A stretch of 64,000 nt of DNA. Origin: Peromyscus leucopus (Eukaryota > Chordata > Mammalia > Rodentia > Cricetidae). The position numbers and the translations under genes were made by a program. Below, in pieces: positions 1 to 13,084 of the stretch (positions are counted from its first letter, which is position 1; every line of letters starts with the position of its first letter). The stretch spans positions 59,701,334 to 59,765,333 of the forward strand of contig NC_051084.1 in the NCBI RefSeq assembly GCF_004664715.2, in the 5' to 3' direction. Below the pieces are notes generated by a model. That model was not told where the DNA came from and ran no database searches. It saw only the letters and a list, made by a program, of their open reading frames with translations.

Positions 1-197
1 GAACAGTTAGGGACAGTGTCACAGGGTGGCACAGTATGTACTGGTTCTGAGTTGCCTGAGTCTATGTGATAGATGTTCAGGGAGCTAGAGAGGAAGAAAG
101 GGCTGGAGAAAGTGGATGAAGATTGTATAGGTCTTCATGAAATCAGTCTTTCAGCTGTGAATTATATCCAAAACCATGAAAAGCCAACCGAGGGTTG

Positions 198-549
198 TGT
201 AGTGGTTTGAAAGAAAATGGCCCCCAAAGGAAGTGGCTCCAGTAGGAGGTGTGTCCTTGTTAAAGTAGGTGTGGCCTTGTTGGAGGAAGTGCATCACTGT
301 GGGGGTGGGCTCTAAGATCTCTTTTGCTCAAGCTTTGCTCAGTGTGACACTCAGTCCACTTCCTTTTGCCTACAAAATGTAGGACTCTCAGCTCCTTCTC
401 CAGCACCTTGCATGCTGCCATGTCCTACCATGATGATAATGGACTGAACCTCTGAACTGAAAGTGAGCCACCCCAGTTAAATGTTTTCCTTTATAAGAGT
501 TGCTGTGGTCATGGTGTCTCTTCACAGCAATAGAAATCCTAACTAAGAA
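198..549 (+). mobile_element. ERVL-MaLR type solo LTR (MT/ORR1-like)
   Basis: The stretch opens with TGTAGTGGTTTGAAAG and has the usual rodent MaLR LTR landmarks in order: 'gtggccttgttggaggaag', 'tcactgtgggggtggg', 'ctcagctccttctccagca', 'atgataatggactgaacc', 'ttaaatgttttcctttata' and a terminal 'cctaactaaga'. The length of about 350 bp fits a solo LTR. No internal retroviral sequence follows it. The family name (MT or ORR1 group) is from memory of the consensus. The 3' edge lacks a clean CA, so the boundary is approximate. Confidence 0.72.
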
Positions 550-1559
550 AGATGGAATCTGGAGAGACAAGATTCTGTCTAACAAACATACATTGAGAGG
601 TCCAGCATAGAAGGGAAGAGACTAGACTGTTAAGGACTCTATTCTAAAACTCACTGTAGCTCAAGACACAGCAGGGCCAAGGATATGCGACACCTAAAAA
701 TTGAACACAAGATACATTTAAAATGTACAGCAAACAATATCATCTAAGGTTGGATTGGTATGAATAAACGGAATCAACTCTGTTTCAGTTGGAGGTCTGA
801 GCATCCTGATGATGGTTGTGCCCTTAACTGTGATGGGGTACTTACAGAGGAAGTCCAGTCATATCAGGGTTTCATTTTGGTGCGTAAGAACTGAGGTATC
901 AGCTGAGAGTTTGTCCACAGTGTGGGAGTCAGTTACACCCTCATCTAAAGCATGCTTCCTAAAAAGTAAAACAAAACAAAACGTGATGGGAGTGGGTTCC
1001 ACAGAGAATGGAAAGATGCAAGGATGCTTTGTCTTTTGAAGACAGTTGATATAAGTGGAAGAAAACATGGAGTATCACTTAGAGACCTTGTGTTTTTCTT
1101 TTCTTTTCAAAGAGAAATTAAGTAAGTTTATGCATTCTTGGGAATAGGTTTATCAAGAGTTTAAATGAAATATTTTGTTGATGTGCAGGAGTAGGGATAA
1201 TTTCAGGACTGAAATACTTGCATAAGTAAGAGGGGATACGCTTCAACAGAAAGTAAAGAGTGGGCTACGGGGATGTCTGTGCACTCTGAGAAGTAGGTTA
1301 TTTGTGCATAGAGAGAAAGTGATAGATACAGAGGCTGTGAAATCTGTGGGAGTTCTCTTTTGATTCCTTCTCTCCTCAAAACTTAAATAACAAGCTGAGG
1401 CCAATGTGAACATATTTCACAGTAGGAAGGGGACAGTAAGAAACACTCGCTCTAGACAATGAGTTGATGAATTAAGTTGTCATCAATACTGAGGATTTAT
1501 GTGAGGCTTGAGGTCACACTTTTAATTTGACTGCATGGGTATTGCATATGGTGTATGTA
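550..1559. other. Unassigned non-coding sequence
   Basis: I see no gene, recognisable repeat or splice-flanked exon here. The reading frames on either strand are under 80 codons and resemble no family I know. The first 197 bases of the window are equally featureless. Confidence 0.5.
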
Positions 1560-1870
1560 TCTGTGTTTTATACACACACATGTAGTGGGTATTCATGCCC
1601 ATTCACATGTCTGAAGGCCAGAGAAGGATGTGGTTTGACCTCCTCTATAGCTCTGTCTTATTCTCTTGAGATGGGGTTGGGGAGTCCCATGTTGAACCTG
1701 GAGCAGGCCATTTTTAACTGGACAGGCTAGCCAGCAAACTCCAAAGGCCCATCTCCCATCTCCCTGTATCTTACACCGTGATGGCCTTACAGGCACATGT
1801 ATGTATTTGAACTTAGACCCTTAAGGTTCAGGAGCAAGTGCTCCTACCCATTGAGTGGTCTTCTCAGATC
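1560..1870 (-). mobile_element. B4-like SINE, degenerate
   Basis: Read on the plus strand this is the reverse complement of a B4 (ID plus B1) SINE. It has 'gtctgaaggccagagaagg', a 'cttgagatggggttggg' block, a B1-derived middle, and an ID-like end near 1800-1855 reading 'acttagacccttaaggttc' through 'ctacccattgag'. Divergence is high, indicating an old copy. Confidence 0.55.
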
Positions 1871-2689
1871 ATGTTTTGTTATGTTGTCATCAGTGAAGTT
1901 TAGCTGTTTGCATTTAAGTATAGGTCAAGTATATAGCTGGCTTTAACCAGAGCTGGAGATTAGTCAGGTGGATTACGACACACTGAAAGGGAAGATGTAC
2001 CATGGGCCCATGATGTGCTTGATTCTAGGGAATCATCACCAAAGAACATAAGTGAGAAAGCAGAGTCAGGGAATTGTAGATGCTTCTGGGCTGAAGGACT
2101 GTGTGGAATGGATGGTAGCTTGAATGCTCCGGATAAATGAAAATGATTTTGAGAAAGTAGAATGTTTACAGTTGAAAACTGACAGCAGCAAATTCTGGCA
2201 GGTGACTGCATTGCGACTGGCTATTTTGCTGCAGTGGACTAAATTTCTAGAAATAGACATTTGTCCCCAAGAACCCGGAAGTCAGATGATTCACCCACAC
2301 ATGTATTCACATAACTAAGACCATGGACAAAAGAAGCTGTAAAGAGAAAGTAAGTCAAGAGCTCCTGGGTAGGGTAATTCTGGGAAATTCCCAGGCAGGT
2401 GGTGGGTATACAAGTTCACCTACCCATTTTGATGTTTTCAGGATTTTTTAGAAAGAAGACAATTTAGCACCTACAATACCCAGGTAACTTTCTTAGGGTA
2501 TCAGAAAGATGCAGCAGACCTCTTTCAAAAGCAGTTTGAATGTCATTTTGCATGGGAGATGAGACTCGTACAGAATTAACTTAAAATCAGGATAAAAATG
2601 TGACGCATCAAATAGTAGAAATATAGCTAACACATGAGGGGTAAGCCAAAGAGTTATTTTCAGATGAGGGATCTAGAAGTTGCATTGTA
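1871..2689. other. Unassigned non-coding sequence
   Basis: No gene, RNA or confidently named repeat was seen. The 83-codon minus frame at 1960-2211 and the 64-codon plus frame at 2124-2318 overlap on opposite strands and have no recognisable domain. Confidence 0.45.
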
Positions 2690-3390
2690 TGAATGGCCTG
2701 CCTTTCAGTAGTAAAGAAGGAATAGGATTTGAGCATAGGAGTGCAACTTTATACACAGGAAGGAAACTCAGTGAAGACATGAATAAGGACAGGAAAACAG
2801 CAAGGAGTCCGTTTTTGTTTACAACATGTAGAGAAGAAACACAAGGGAGAGCCGGAGAATCCAACAGTGTCCAGGTCAGGATTCCAATGCCAAGTGAAGG
2901 CCTTTTGTTCTTAGGCAGGAAGAAGTGAGGTAACAATTAAGAATGCAGCAGATTTCAGAAAAACAATGACATGGTCGCACATGGGCTTTAGGAAGATAAA
3001 CTGCAGCTATATGTCCATTGGTTGGGAGAGGAGGAATCTGGAGGACAGACAGGTATAGCATAGGCCAGGTGGGGTGTGCGCTATATTTGTTATGCAAGTT
3101 TTGTATTGGTCCATAAATGCTCTGTTGATTGGAAGTGGCACTGAGACAAGGTGAGAGCAATGTCAGGGGACTGAAAATGTTTTGACCTTGGCTGACTCTG
3201 AAGAACGTGTCATAAGAATTAGTACAGAACACGGGAAGACCAGAATCAAAGATGTGTGGAAAGATTATCAGTCTGGTTTTGATATATTGAGTTTGAGGTA
3301 CCCATTAGCATCCCAATAAAGTTATCAGAATGGGGTGACAGAACTAGAGAATTAAGTAACATTAGTGATAGAGTCCTGTGGTATATTTAT
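2690..3390 (+). repeat. Ancestral mammalian interspersed repeat, family not named
   Basis: The run 'acatggtcgcacatgggctt', 'taggaagataaactgcagct', 'gaggaatctggaggacagac' followed by 'gatatattgagtttgaggta' and 'cccattagcatcccaataaag' follows, in order, a repeat common across placental genomes. Its usual text includes 'taggaagatcactctggc' and 'tgttgagtttgaggtgcc'. Similar tracts occur at 48480-49480 and 59900-60420. The match is from memory and the family label is left open. Confidence 0.4.
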
Positions 3391-5629
3391 TCTGTAAGGA
3401 TCAGAAGCCACAGTTGAGGATAAGGTGAGCAAGAGCTAGTTGGAAAACAAGCCACAAACCTACAGTGGTAGTCAATCTAAGAGAAAATTAAGGATGAGAA
3501 GGATGTGCAGCTGGATCCTGTACCTAGAAAGTCCCAATTGATGGGTGGTAGCAGACCAATATTAATGAGAAGCATGGTAGCCTTGCCCTGATCTTTGACC
3601 AACACTGGGATCGGACTAACAATATTTCACCACCAGGAAGGATATAGACAATATGTCATGATGAAGATGAGCGTGTAGTTGTATTTATAATTTTTATGAC
3701 CTGTTATCATAACATTCAAGTGTACAACCCATTCAAACAAGCCTTGATGGAAACAGTAAATTACGACTTACTCAATTAGATGTTTGTAATACTGAAACAT
3801 GAGTCTTTAAGACAAGATCAGTTTACATCAAATGTACTTGGTTTAAATGTCTGTGTCACTGTATGCAATGTGGGATTCGTGGGATTCTGAATTGGTCCTA
3901 GAATAGTAAAAGGTTGTTAGTAGAAAAACTGGTGAGATGCAAGTCAGTATATAGTTACACAGTAAAGTTAATTCCTCAGTATGGTGTAGCATATACGATT
4001 TATTATTAAGAGAGAATAGAAATGCCACACAATTTTTGCAGTATGTCTGTAAATAATATCCCAAATTTTAAGAAACCTTTATTTTTTCAGAAAAAGAATC
4101 CCTCCAAATCCCTTGTTACATGTAATGGGAAAGATTCTCTACCACATAATTAAAGAGAAAACTTTTGGTCTCATGTAGATAGAGTTCAGATCATAGAAAA
4201 TTTTAATTGTGAGAGCTAACACATTTCAACAGTACTGTATATAAATGAGGCTGTGTTAGAATTCTCTAAGGGAAGGGCAGATGGAATGAATTTATACCTA
4301 TTAAAGTGGTATTTATTAGATTAGCTCCTATCACACTATCTGGATTAGTCCAATAATGTTTGTCTTTATCCTTGAGGGGCTGCAAAGCTGGTAGCCATTC
4401 AGTTCCTGAGGCTGCATGTCTCAGCGGACCCACCCTGGTGCTGAAGACCTGGAGGATTCCTGGAAAGCAACCAGTCTTCAGTCCACATTGGAAGCCTCAG
4501 GAATCAGAGTTGTTACATCAGTGAAGTAATGCAACACTAGCAATGGCATCAGCAGTAGGGTGAGATGAACTCACAAATGTGGTAGTTGCACTCAGCAGCA
4601 AGAGGCAAAGGTAATGAAACAGAAAGCAGAGTTTTTCTCCCTCGGACCTTTTATATGGCTGCCACCAGAGAAGTGCTGCCCACATTTTGAGAGAGTCTTC
4701 CCTCTTCAAATGACCTGATCCAGAAAAACTCTTACAGGTGTGCCATATGACTTGTCTGTGGATTCCAGATCTGGTCAAGTTGACAAACAGGATTAAACTT
4801 CATCTTGGTTCTTATTATAAGAGCATGGTCTTTTTCATGTATCTGTTTCCTCCTGTTGACTTCGAGATGTAGAGCTTCAGTAGCCAATATCAAATGCAGA
4901 ATTAAACCAGGGCTACTTTTATATTTATATTTGGCCATAGCAAAGCAATACTTAAATCATACTTAACATTTTCCTTGCTAACAAGATCAAAAGGAGGAGT
5001 AGTGCCCATTGTTTATTAAACAAAAACTGATGTATCTCAACCAAAAAAAAAAGAGTAATTATTATTTCTTCCTGGGAATGACTTCTTTTTAGAAGATGAT
5101 GTTTTACACAGAGGATTCCCTTTATAAAAAGCGACACTGTTTTTCTGGAAGTCCTGGATATTAGGATGCTTGTGTAGCTGAGATGGTGTTTTCCATCTCT
5201 AATCTCATCTCTCTGGTCTTATCTCTGTTCCCTCCAAGATTGGATGATGCATAACTTCCTGATACAGAGCTCTACTCTGTTTTGATATACTTTCTATGTA
5301 GGCAAGGGAAGTTGATTCCCATCTTCTCTTGGCTTTCGTTACTTAATCATCTGCCTATATTCTCCATAAAAGACCTTCCTAAACTGCCTTCCCCTGCCTT
5401 GTATTCTTATATGCCCTCCTATTTTATGCTTAAGTGTTTACTGGGCTGAATTTTGTTATATATATTTAATAATTGATATGGTTTATTTTACTGTTGGATA
5501 AATTTGATCATCTATGTACTAAGTCGTTGAAAACTGGGTTAAGGCTTATAATATGATGGAGAACAGAAAACACATCTAATATTTTTAGCTTTCTACAAAC
5601 CATTTGATCGACTGTGGCCAATGAAACAG
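3391..5629. other. Unassigned non-coding sequence
   Basis: AT-rich sequence with short minus-strand frames of 61 to 86 codons at 3843, 4518, 4732 and 4952. None has a conserved motif or splice context. No SINE or LTR was recognised. Confidence 0.45.
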
Positions 5630-5870
5630 TCATTACAAAGAAAGCTGTTTCTGTCTTGACGTCCACAGGAAGTAGACCTCATTGACCCAGGAACCAGTGT
5701 AGCCATGTTATCTGCACAGCTTCATTCTTAGGCTAGTTCCTGTAAAGGAATGTAGAGCTATATAAAGTTTGTGGCACCGAGGTGATCACTGAGCACATCA
5801 ATAAAGCATAAGCACTTGTTCCAGTGCAGTGTTTTACTCTTTTATCTGTTTTATACAAATAAAAGTATTG
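5630..5870 (+). promoter_or_regulatory. LTR-like block with TATA box and poly(A) signal
   Basis: A TATATAAA box at 5759-5766 is followed 34 bases later by AATAAA at 5800-5805. Upstream lies a mixed-composition stretch unlike the AT-rich surroundings. This close TATA to poly(A)-signal arrangement is typical of retroviral LTRs. I cannot define TG...CA ends or name a family, so it may be a chance pairing or a decayed solo LTR. Confidence 0.3.
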
Positions 5871-6825
5871 CTGGGAATGTTTGAGAGTGTTACCTCTTCT
5901 TACCCTAGTGTGCTGTGATTAAGTCTGAGTTCCCCAAGGAAGATACTGTGTAGCCCTGTCTCAGTTTGTGAAACGTTTGCTCTTTTGTAGACAATGAATG
6001 CTCTTGGGGGTCTGTGACAAAGTGTGAATAATTGTTTGCCGAAAACTGGAATATAGTGTTTTCTTATAAACTTAAGAATATTACCATGTTCTCTTTGGCG
6101 TTTCCTTGCTATCGTTTATTTTGGGGTGGTCACACTTCTCAACAGTTGGGGACCTAGTGTGTGGTGGACACTATAATTCCAGCATTTGGGAACATAAGGC
6201 TGTAGGATTTGGTGCCTACAGAGGAAAGAACCTACCTCCCACCTAACCCCTTAAAGATGGGATCAATTTGAATAATTAAAAATGCATCTGTCTGAGCTAA
6301 TCCATCTATTGCTCTGCTCCCTGTCTGCAATTATAGTAAAATCAATGTGCTCATGTCTGGGTCATAGCCCCACCTCCTACTTGTTAAAAGCAGATACAAA
6401 ATAGTGTTTATGAGAAAAGAAACAGGAGAGGGTGAGGCATGTGTAAGTGCTGTTTTCCTTTTTTTTTTTTTTATTTGAATTAGGAATTGTAGGGAGAATT
6501 CCAGTGGGGCAAATAGTCATTAAAGGTCTGCAAATCAGGTAATTAAATATAAGTGCAATGGAGGAAAAGCACCGTAATAGATAAACAGTGTTCTGTTAAC
6601 TTGGACTATTTGTTTGCTGTGGTATATAAAACTTGGCTGTGCAGAGAAAAATTTCTTACAACAGTCTTTCTTGTTAATATAAAAACCCAGTGTCTTGGGA
6701 AGAAATTTGAAAGAGATGCAAGGGCCTAAAGTGGTCCAGCTGTTCTAAGTGAGTACCTAGGTTCCTGGGTGATGCAATGGGAAGTAACAGTGAAAAATTA
6801 GTTAAGGGTAAAGCACTGCCAGATC
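5871..6825. other. Unassigned sequence with a weak B1-like scrap
   Basis: Around 6140-6235 there is a degenerate pB1/B1-like trace ('cctagtgtgtggtggacact', 'attccagcatttggg'). The part at 6470-6660 is homeobox-site-like AT-rich DNA with 'caggtaattaaatataag' and a TATATAAA at 6622. No exon or gene is visible. Confidence 0.35.
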
Positions 6826-7050
6826 TTGCTCAAAAACTTTGAAAATGAATGGGACACCTCGCACAGCCTTGAGGCAGGGGGAGGGGCTCAGACCCACCTC
6901 TACTGAGTGTACTGGACTCTGCTGATTTCCCCATGAGAGGCCTTACCTTCTTGTAGGAGGAAATGGGGGGTAAAGAGGGGGATGAGGCTGGAGAGGCGGG
7001 AGGAGGGAAGAGGGGAATCTGTGATTGGCATGTAAAGTGAGTAAAAAAAT
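6826..7050 (+). mobile_element. L1 3' end, 5'-truncated
   Basis: The 3' UTR of a rodent L1 in sense orientation is visible. 'gacacctcgcacagccttga' and 'gggctcagacccacctcta' are followed by a purine-rich tract at about 6957-7017 (ggagg/gagg runs). The block ends with 'ctgtgattggcatgtaaagt' and an A-rich tail. Only the last 225 bases remain, and no ORF2 is present. A B1 sits immediately after the tail. Confidence 0.75.
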
Positions 7051-7056
7051 TATTAG

Positions 7057-7226
7057 CTGGGTGGTGGTGGTGCACGCCTTTAATCCCAGCACTCAGGAGG
7101 CAGAGGCAGGTGGATCTTTGTGAGTTCAAGGTCAGCCTGGTCTACAGAGTGAGATCCAGGAAAGGTGCAAAGCTACACAGAGAAACCCTGTCTTGAAAAA
7201 CCAAAAAAAAAAAAAAAAAAAAAAAA
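7057..7226 (+). mobile_element. B1 SINE, full length, with poly(A) tail
   Basis: This is a 7SL-derived B1 with box A/B-like 5' end 'gctgggtggtggtggtgcac', 'cctttaatcccagcactcag', 'ggtcagcctggtctacagag', the variant 'caggaaaggtgcaaagctac', and 'gaaaccctgtcttgaaaa', followed by 24 A's (7203-7226). The 'ggaaaggtgcaaagct' variant is characteristic of cricetid B1s. It inserted into or next to the A-rich tail of the preceding L1. Confidence 0.93.
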
Positions 7227-7615
7227 CTTAATAAAATAGTGAAAGAGAAAAAAGAGAATAGTCTAGGTGATTCTGAGTGTTGGTATTAGCTATTTTTTGT
7301 CTTTTATGCATATTCATCTAGCTTTAAATATCTTATGTGTGGTATTTAGTTATAGGTACCATAGTTTCTATTGTGTTTTTAATCATTTAGGTAGAGGGTT
7401 TGCAGTAATTAATTCAGTTAATTTAGATATGAGCTTTAAATGATTAAAATCTAAACAGCTTTCTCCTTCAGAAATCCTTTTCATATTTAGCTATGCTATA
7501 TCTTCCATCACAGTTTTACATAAATAATATAGGTGCAGATTTAAAGAACCAGTACTATCAAATATAAAACGGTAACATATTTCAAACGTAGCTTTAAAGT
7601 CACATGCATAATGTG
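7227..7615. other. Unassigned AT-rich sequence
   Basis: AT-rich DNA with no reading frame of note and no recognised repeat. It separates the B1 from the Lx element. Confidence 0.45.
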
Positions 7616-7619
7616 ATCT

Positions 7620-8325
7620 TTAAAAAATATTTTTGTTAATTCTTTGATGACCTTTTGCAATGTGTTTTGACCATATTCACCCCCAAATCCTCCCCTTAAC
7701 TCCTTCCAGATCTACCAAACTTCTGGTCCTCCTTTTTTTTTTTTTTTTTTTAATTGAGCCCACTTTGTGTCTTTCTTACATTTCTCCATGTGGAGCCATT
7801 CAGGGGAGCACAGTCTACTGGCAGGGGACAATAACATTAAAGAAACCCGACTCCTTTCCCCAGAAGCCATCAACTGTCCATGGTTTCTCAGGTAGGGTGG
7901 GGACTCATGAACCCTTTCTCTTGCCATGCTGGAATTCAATCTTGTGCAGATAACAGCTGTGAGTTCCTGAACACAGCAGTCAGGTGGTGTCCAGAGGACA
8001 CCGTTTTGCGCCAGCTCTTCCTGACCTCTGGCTCTTACAGTCTTTCCACACCCTTGTGCATGGTGATCCTGTAATGTTGGGGAAGGGTTGTGATACAGAT
8101 GTGCTGTTTATGGCTGAGCACTTTGTAGTTTAACCAGTTGTGGCTGCATTAACCACCGCCCACTGCACAAATAAACTTGACCGATGAGATCTGAAAGATG
8201 CGCTAATGTAGCGGTAAAGAGAGATGAATTTTTGATCTTTTTTATGTCCACAACTTTTGCTTTTCCACATGGTTCTAAAAGATCTGAAGCATATCTGATT
8301 TATCACCAGAACTAAAGACCAAACA
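7620..8325 (-). mobile_element. Lx (rodent L1) 3' region
   Basis: The plus strand reads as the antisense of an Lx 3' UTR: 'tttgaccatattcaccccca', 'ggggagcacagtctactggc', 'cccagaagccatcaactgtc', 'ctctggctcttacagtcttt', 'gtgatacagatgtgctgttt' and 'ctgagcactttgtagtttaa'. The L1 3' end is on the left. A poly(T) run at 7731-7751 is probably internal expansion. No ORF2 sequence is recognisable, so the copy is 5'-truncated. Confidence 0.72.
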
Positions 8326-8403
8326 CTTTTGTCACTCCAGGGATAGGGTTGATGTTCCTCAAATAATTTAATGAACACACCTTTAATAGAATTCAAAATA
8401 CAA

Positions 8404-8470
8404 TACTCACACACACAGATACATACGTATACATATGTATATATGTATACACACTATATATATACACATG
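8404..8470. repeat. Imperfect AC/AT alternating simple repeat
   Basis: An alternating purine-pyrimidine tract built of cacaca, acatacgtat and tatatatg units lies just upstream of an inverted B1. It is consistent with decay of a dinucleotide tract. Confidence 0.7.
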
Positions 8471-8488
8471 TTTTACATACATTTGAGG

Positions 8489-8639
8489 TTTGGTTTTTGA
8501 GATAGGGTTTCTTTGTGTAACAATTCTGGTTGTCTTAGAACTCACTCTGTAGATCAGGCTGGCCTCGAACTCACAGAGATCTACCTGCCTCTGCCTCCTG
8601 AGTGCTGGGATTAAAGGCATGCACTAGCACTGCCTGGCT
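8489..8639 (-). mobile_element. B1 SINE
   Basis: The reverse complement of B1 is clear: 'tttttgagatagggtttctt', 'tagatcaggctggcctcgaa', 'ctcacagagatctacctgcc', 'gtgctgggattaaaggcat'. It is nearly full length and moderately diverged. Confidence 0.92.
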
Positions 8640-10175
8640 CCACTTAAATATTTTTAATTAAACAGGTGTCAGCCTGGTTACTTTTAAGACTGTCATGATG
8701 TGAATTTTAACTATATGCATGCATTTCGGATTATCACTTTATGAGAGCAAGATACTATGTAAAATACCATTTTAACAACTATAGTTCATAGGCATTGTTG
8801 TTGGCATATATGAGTTATTATTGAATTCATTTCAAAGAGTAAAATCTTGAATTTTCAAAATACCCAACTAATTGAAAAATCAAAATATATCCTAAGTCTG
8901 TTTAGATCGGAAGCAAGGCCCCTTTAACTGTGCCATATTGTCTTTCTAAGATTACATCTTTTAAAAACTAGCTGTGTCTGAAATGATTAGTGGTAGAGGA
9001 ATGAGACAGAATAAATTTTTAAATGAATAAATGGTAATAATAATTTACTTTTCCCGCACAGTTTTTTTCTAAGATGGTAAGAAGTCGATAATGATATTTC
9101 TTGATATTTTGTACTACTTTATCCCTACTTTTAGAATCTTTTATTTTAAACCAGTAGAGCATGGCTACATGTATATAAACCTAACAGTTATTACTCTGAA
9201 GGATAAAGACATTTAGACCTGACTGATTCAGAGTTTTTTTATTTGTTACTGCTACAATGTTGTGCAATGGTTTGTAAAATTATTACAGCTAACTGCATAA
9301 CATAATAAAACTCAATGTTGAATATGTATTAGCGTATCCTGTGAAGAGTGAAGAGTCACAGTGAATTAGAAGCGAAAGTTAGTTTTTGATGAATAAAAGC
9401 AGATGACATTAATTGACTACTTAGACAACATCTATCCAATTTCTTAAAGGTGTGCAGTATAAGACTGTGAACGTTGGCAGGTCAGTATCTGCTAGCTTTT
9501 TTTTTTTATTTTAATTACCTAATAGGAAGAGGTACATCATTGGATGGCATTATAGGATAGTGTTTAATTGTTAGAGAAATTTACATTCCCTAATATTCTG
9601 ACTATATACCAAGTAATAGCTTTCATTTTGGAGTTTATCAACCATTTTAAAAGGGAATATTTTGGCATTACTATCAGAAAACTGCAGTATGATAATGAAA
9701 CTCAAAGACCATTCGGCATTTGAAAAATAGCCTTTAAATTGCTGGGTAAACAGAATGTGGTTATTAATTTCCTCTTGGACAATTTTTGTATCTAAAAATC
9801 ACACAGGGTTTTTACAGAATTTCACATTTGCTTCACTGTTGGAGTCATAGAAAAGTCTTCCTTTTTTTTTTTTTTTTTTTTTTATACAGTTAGAAGTTAG
9901 CGTGTGCCACACAGATTGTGGTGATAAGTTCCTAAGTTTTTCAAAAGAGAAATTTGTTCCTTTGGAGCACCTAATCAATATATAAGTATATGAGTTAAAA
10001 CTTTGCTTCTGTACCCGAATCCCATTCTGCACAAATGTGGTGCTTACTGAATACATGGTCCTTTTTGCATACATACATCAAATTTCAAGTGTTTATATGT
10101 ATGTACATCTTTGTAAACACATGTAGGCACAAGAAAGAAATCTTTTTTTTTTTGTCCAAATTGTTAAAAGTCTGG
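8640..10175. other. Unassigned AT-rich sequence with a poly(T) run
   Basis: No gene or named repeat was seen. A 23-base T run lies at 9861-9883. The minus-strand 91-codon frame at 9799-10074 reads through it (a lysine run) and is not credible. Confidence 0.45.
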
Positions 10176-10179
10176 TCCT

Positions 10180-10440
10180 TTTATTTTTTTAACCATTTAA
10201 CAGTATATCCTGATACTTTCCCACTCAGGGTTTAGGGAACAGCATCATTGTTTTTAATGATATCCCATTTTATGCAAACACACTATTTGGTTAACCAGTT
10301 CCCTGTGGGTAGTTTCCCCTTTTCACCATTTGAAATTATTCTCAAAGATCATCTTTCTTCATATACTCTCTAAAGTGATTAAGTTCCAGTTGATTTTTCC
10401 CAGTTTTATTTGATCATCCTATATGTAAAAAATTATGTGA
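10180..10440 (-). mobile_element. Old L1 (L1M-type) 3' fragment
   Basis: The tract 'gtttagggaacagcatcatt', 'tttaatgatatcccattt', 'atttggttaaccagttccct' and 'tttccccttttcaccatttg' parallels the antisense of ancient L1 3' sequence. That sequence contains 'taatggctg', 'tattccatt', 'tttatttaaccagtcccc' and 'gctattataaacaa'. It is strongly diverged, and the assignment is by pattern memory. Confidence 0.5.
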
Positions 10441-11947
<1,507 letters not shown>

Positions 11948-12225
11948 AGAGCCACAAACAGAGGTAATAGCCAAAGAGATCAGAGAACTAATGAAGAGCC
12001 ACAACTACCTTGTCTTACCACCTCACCGCCGTTGCTTCCCCAGAGAGAGCTTATTCCAGTCTAACTTGTATTTTTATTGCCTTCCTGTTCTGTCTTCTCA
12101 TTGGCTCTAAGCCCAGCCACATTCCTTTCTCGTCACTGCCTGTCTATACAGACCTCAGGTCTCTATGATTGGTACTGGGACTAAAGGCGTGTGCCACCAC
12201 GCCCAGGCTGTTTCTTTCCTTCTTC
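11948..12225. repeat. Cricetid-type composite repeat, copy 1
   Basis: This stretch is homologous to 32430-32870 of the same window. Both carry 'gagatcagaaa/gag', a 'gagagct...' block, 'cctgttctg...ctcat', 'cctgtctatacagacctc', and a B1-like end with 'aaggcgtgtgccaccacgcc' (here) or 'aaggcatgggccaccacacc' (there). Copy 1 stops after the first B1-like unit. I do not have a family name. It could be a SINE/LTR composite common in cricetids. Confidence 0.6.
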
Positions 12226-13084
12226 CTAGTAATGCCCATTGAACCAAGGGAATCTTCTTCATACTACACGTGTTTATTCGACCACTGATTGAAATCCCTA
12301 TCCCTTTCAAATTTAGTTTTAGACTTCAGAAGTTACCTTGCTGGGCCTTGAATTCCTCCTATCATTCAGTCAGACCTTGAACTTTTGATTCTCTTGCCTC
12401 AGCCTCCCATTAGCTAGAGATTATATCCAGAAAGATAAATTTCATTGATAAGTTCAGAAATAGAGAAGTCTGAAAGTGAGGGACCTAGAATGTGAACACA
12501 TGGTGATATTGGATATGTAAAAAAATTAAAAATACTGGTTTTCATGTATTCAGTGTATACCTCTAGGTAAATACTGCTAAGTTATTTTCAAATTTTCATG
12601 AGAAGACATCTATCATAAAATAACCTCATAAGGTCATTTTTATATGACTTCTCCACATAAGAATGAAGCCATCTTTGTGCAGATTAATTTTATCCTTCAT
12701 TTCATTAGTTATTAATTGTGCCTCTTCAGTGTCCTTGTGTTGTTATTTCTATACTGACTACCAAATTCTATAAAAGCGTCACTAAGAAGGTATCTTTGCC
12801 CCAGATGAAGAAAGGTGATATTTATGACATCAAGTGGCCATTAAAACAAAATGTATAGGCAATACTGGTGTGTTAAAATTGATTGTCTTAATAAAAGAAA
12901 ACAACCTAAATAGCCTATGGAAATACGCAAACACACACATGATTTAAATTTGCATTCTGTTAGTTTTAGTCAATGGGTTTCTGTTTAGAGAAACTGTTTC
13001 CTCAAAAGAATCAGGTATGGAAGGTATATTCCCCAGTGCCATGTACAATATTAAAATGTGGGATGACTCTAAAGTGATTGGATT
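12226..13084. other. Unassigned sequence
   Basis: A degenerate inverted B1/pB1 trace lies near 12375-12425 ('cagaccttgaacttttgatt', 'cttgcctcagcctccca'). Nothing else was recognised. Confidence 0.4.

Noticed and set aside
2876..3232. 118-codon minus-strand frame
   Set aside because: Lies antisense in a probable ancestral repeat and shows no family resemblance.
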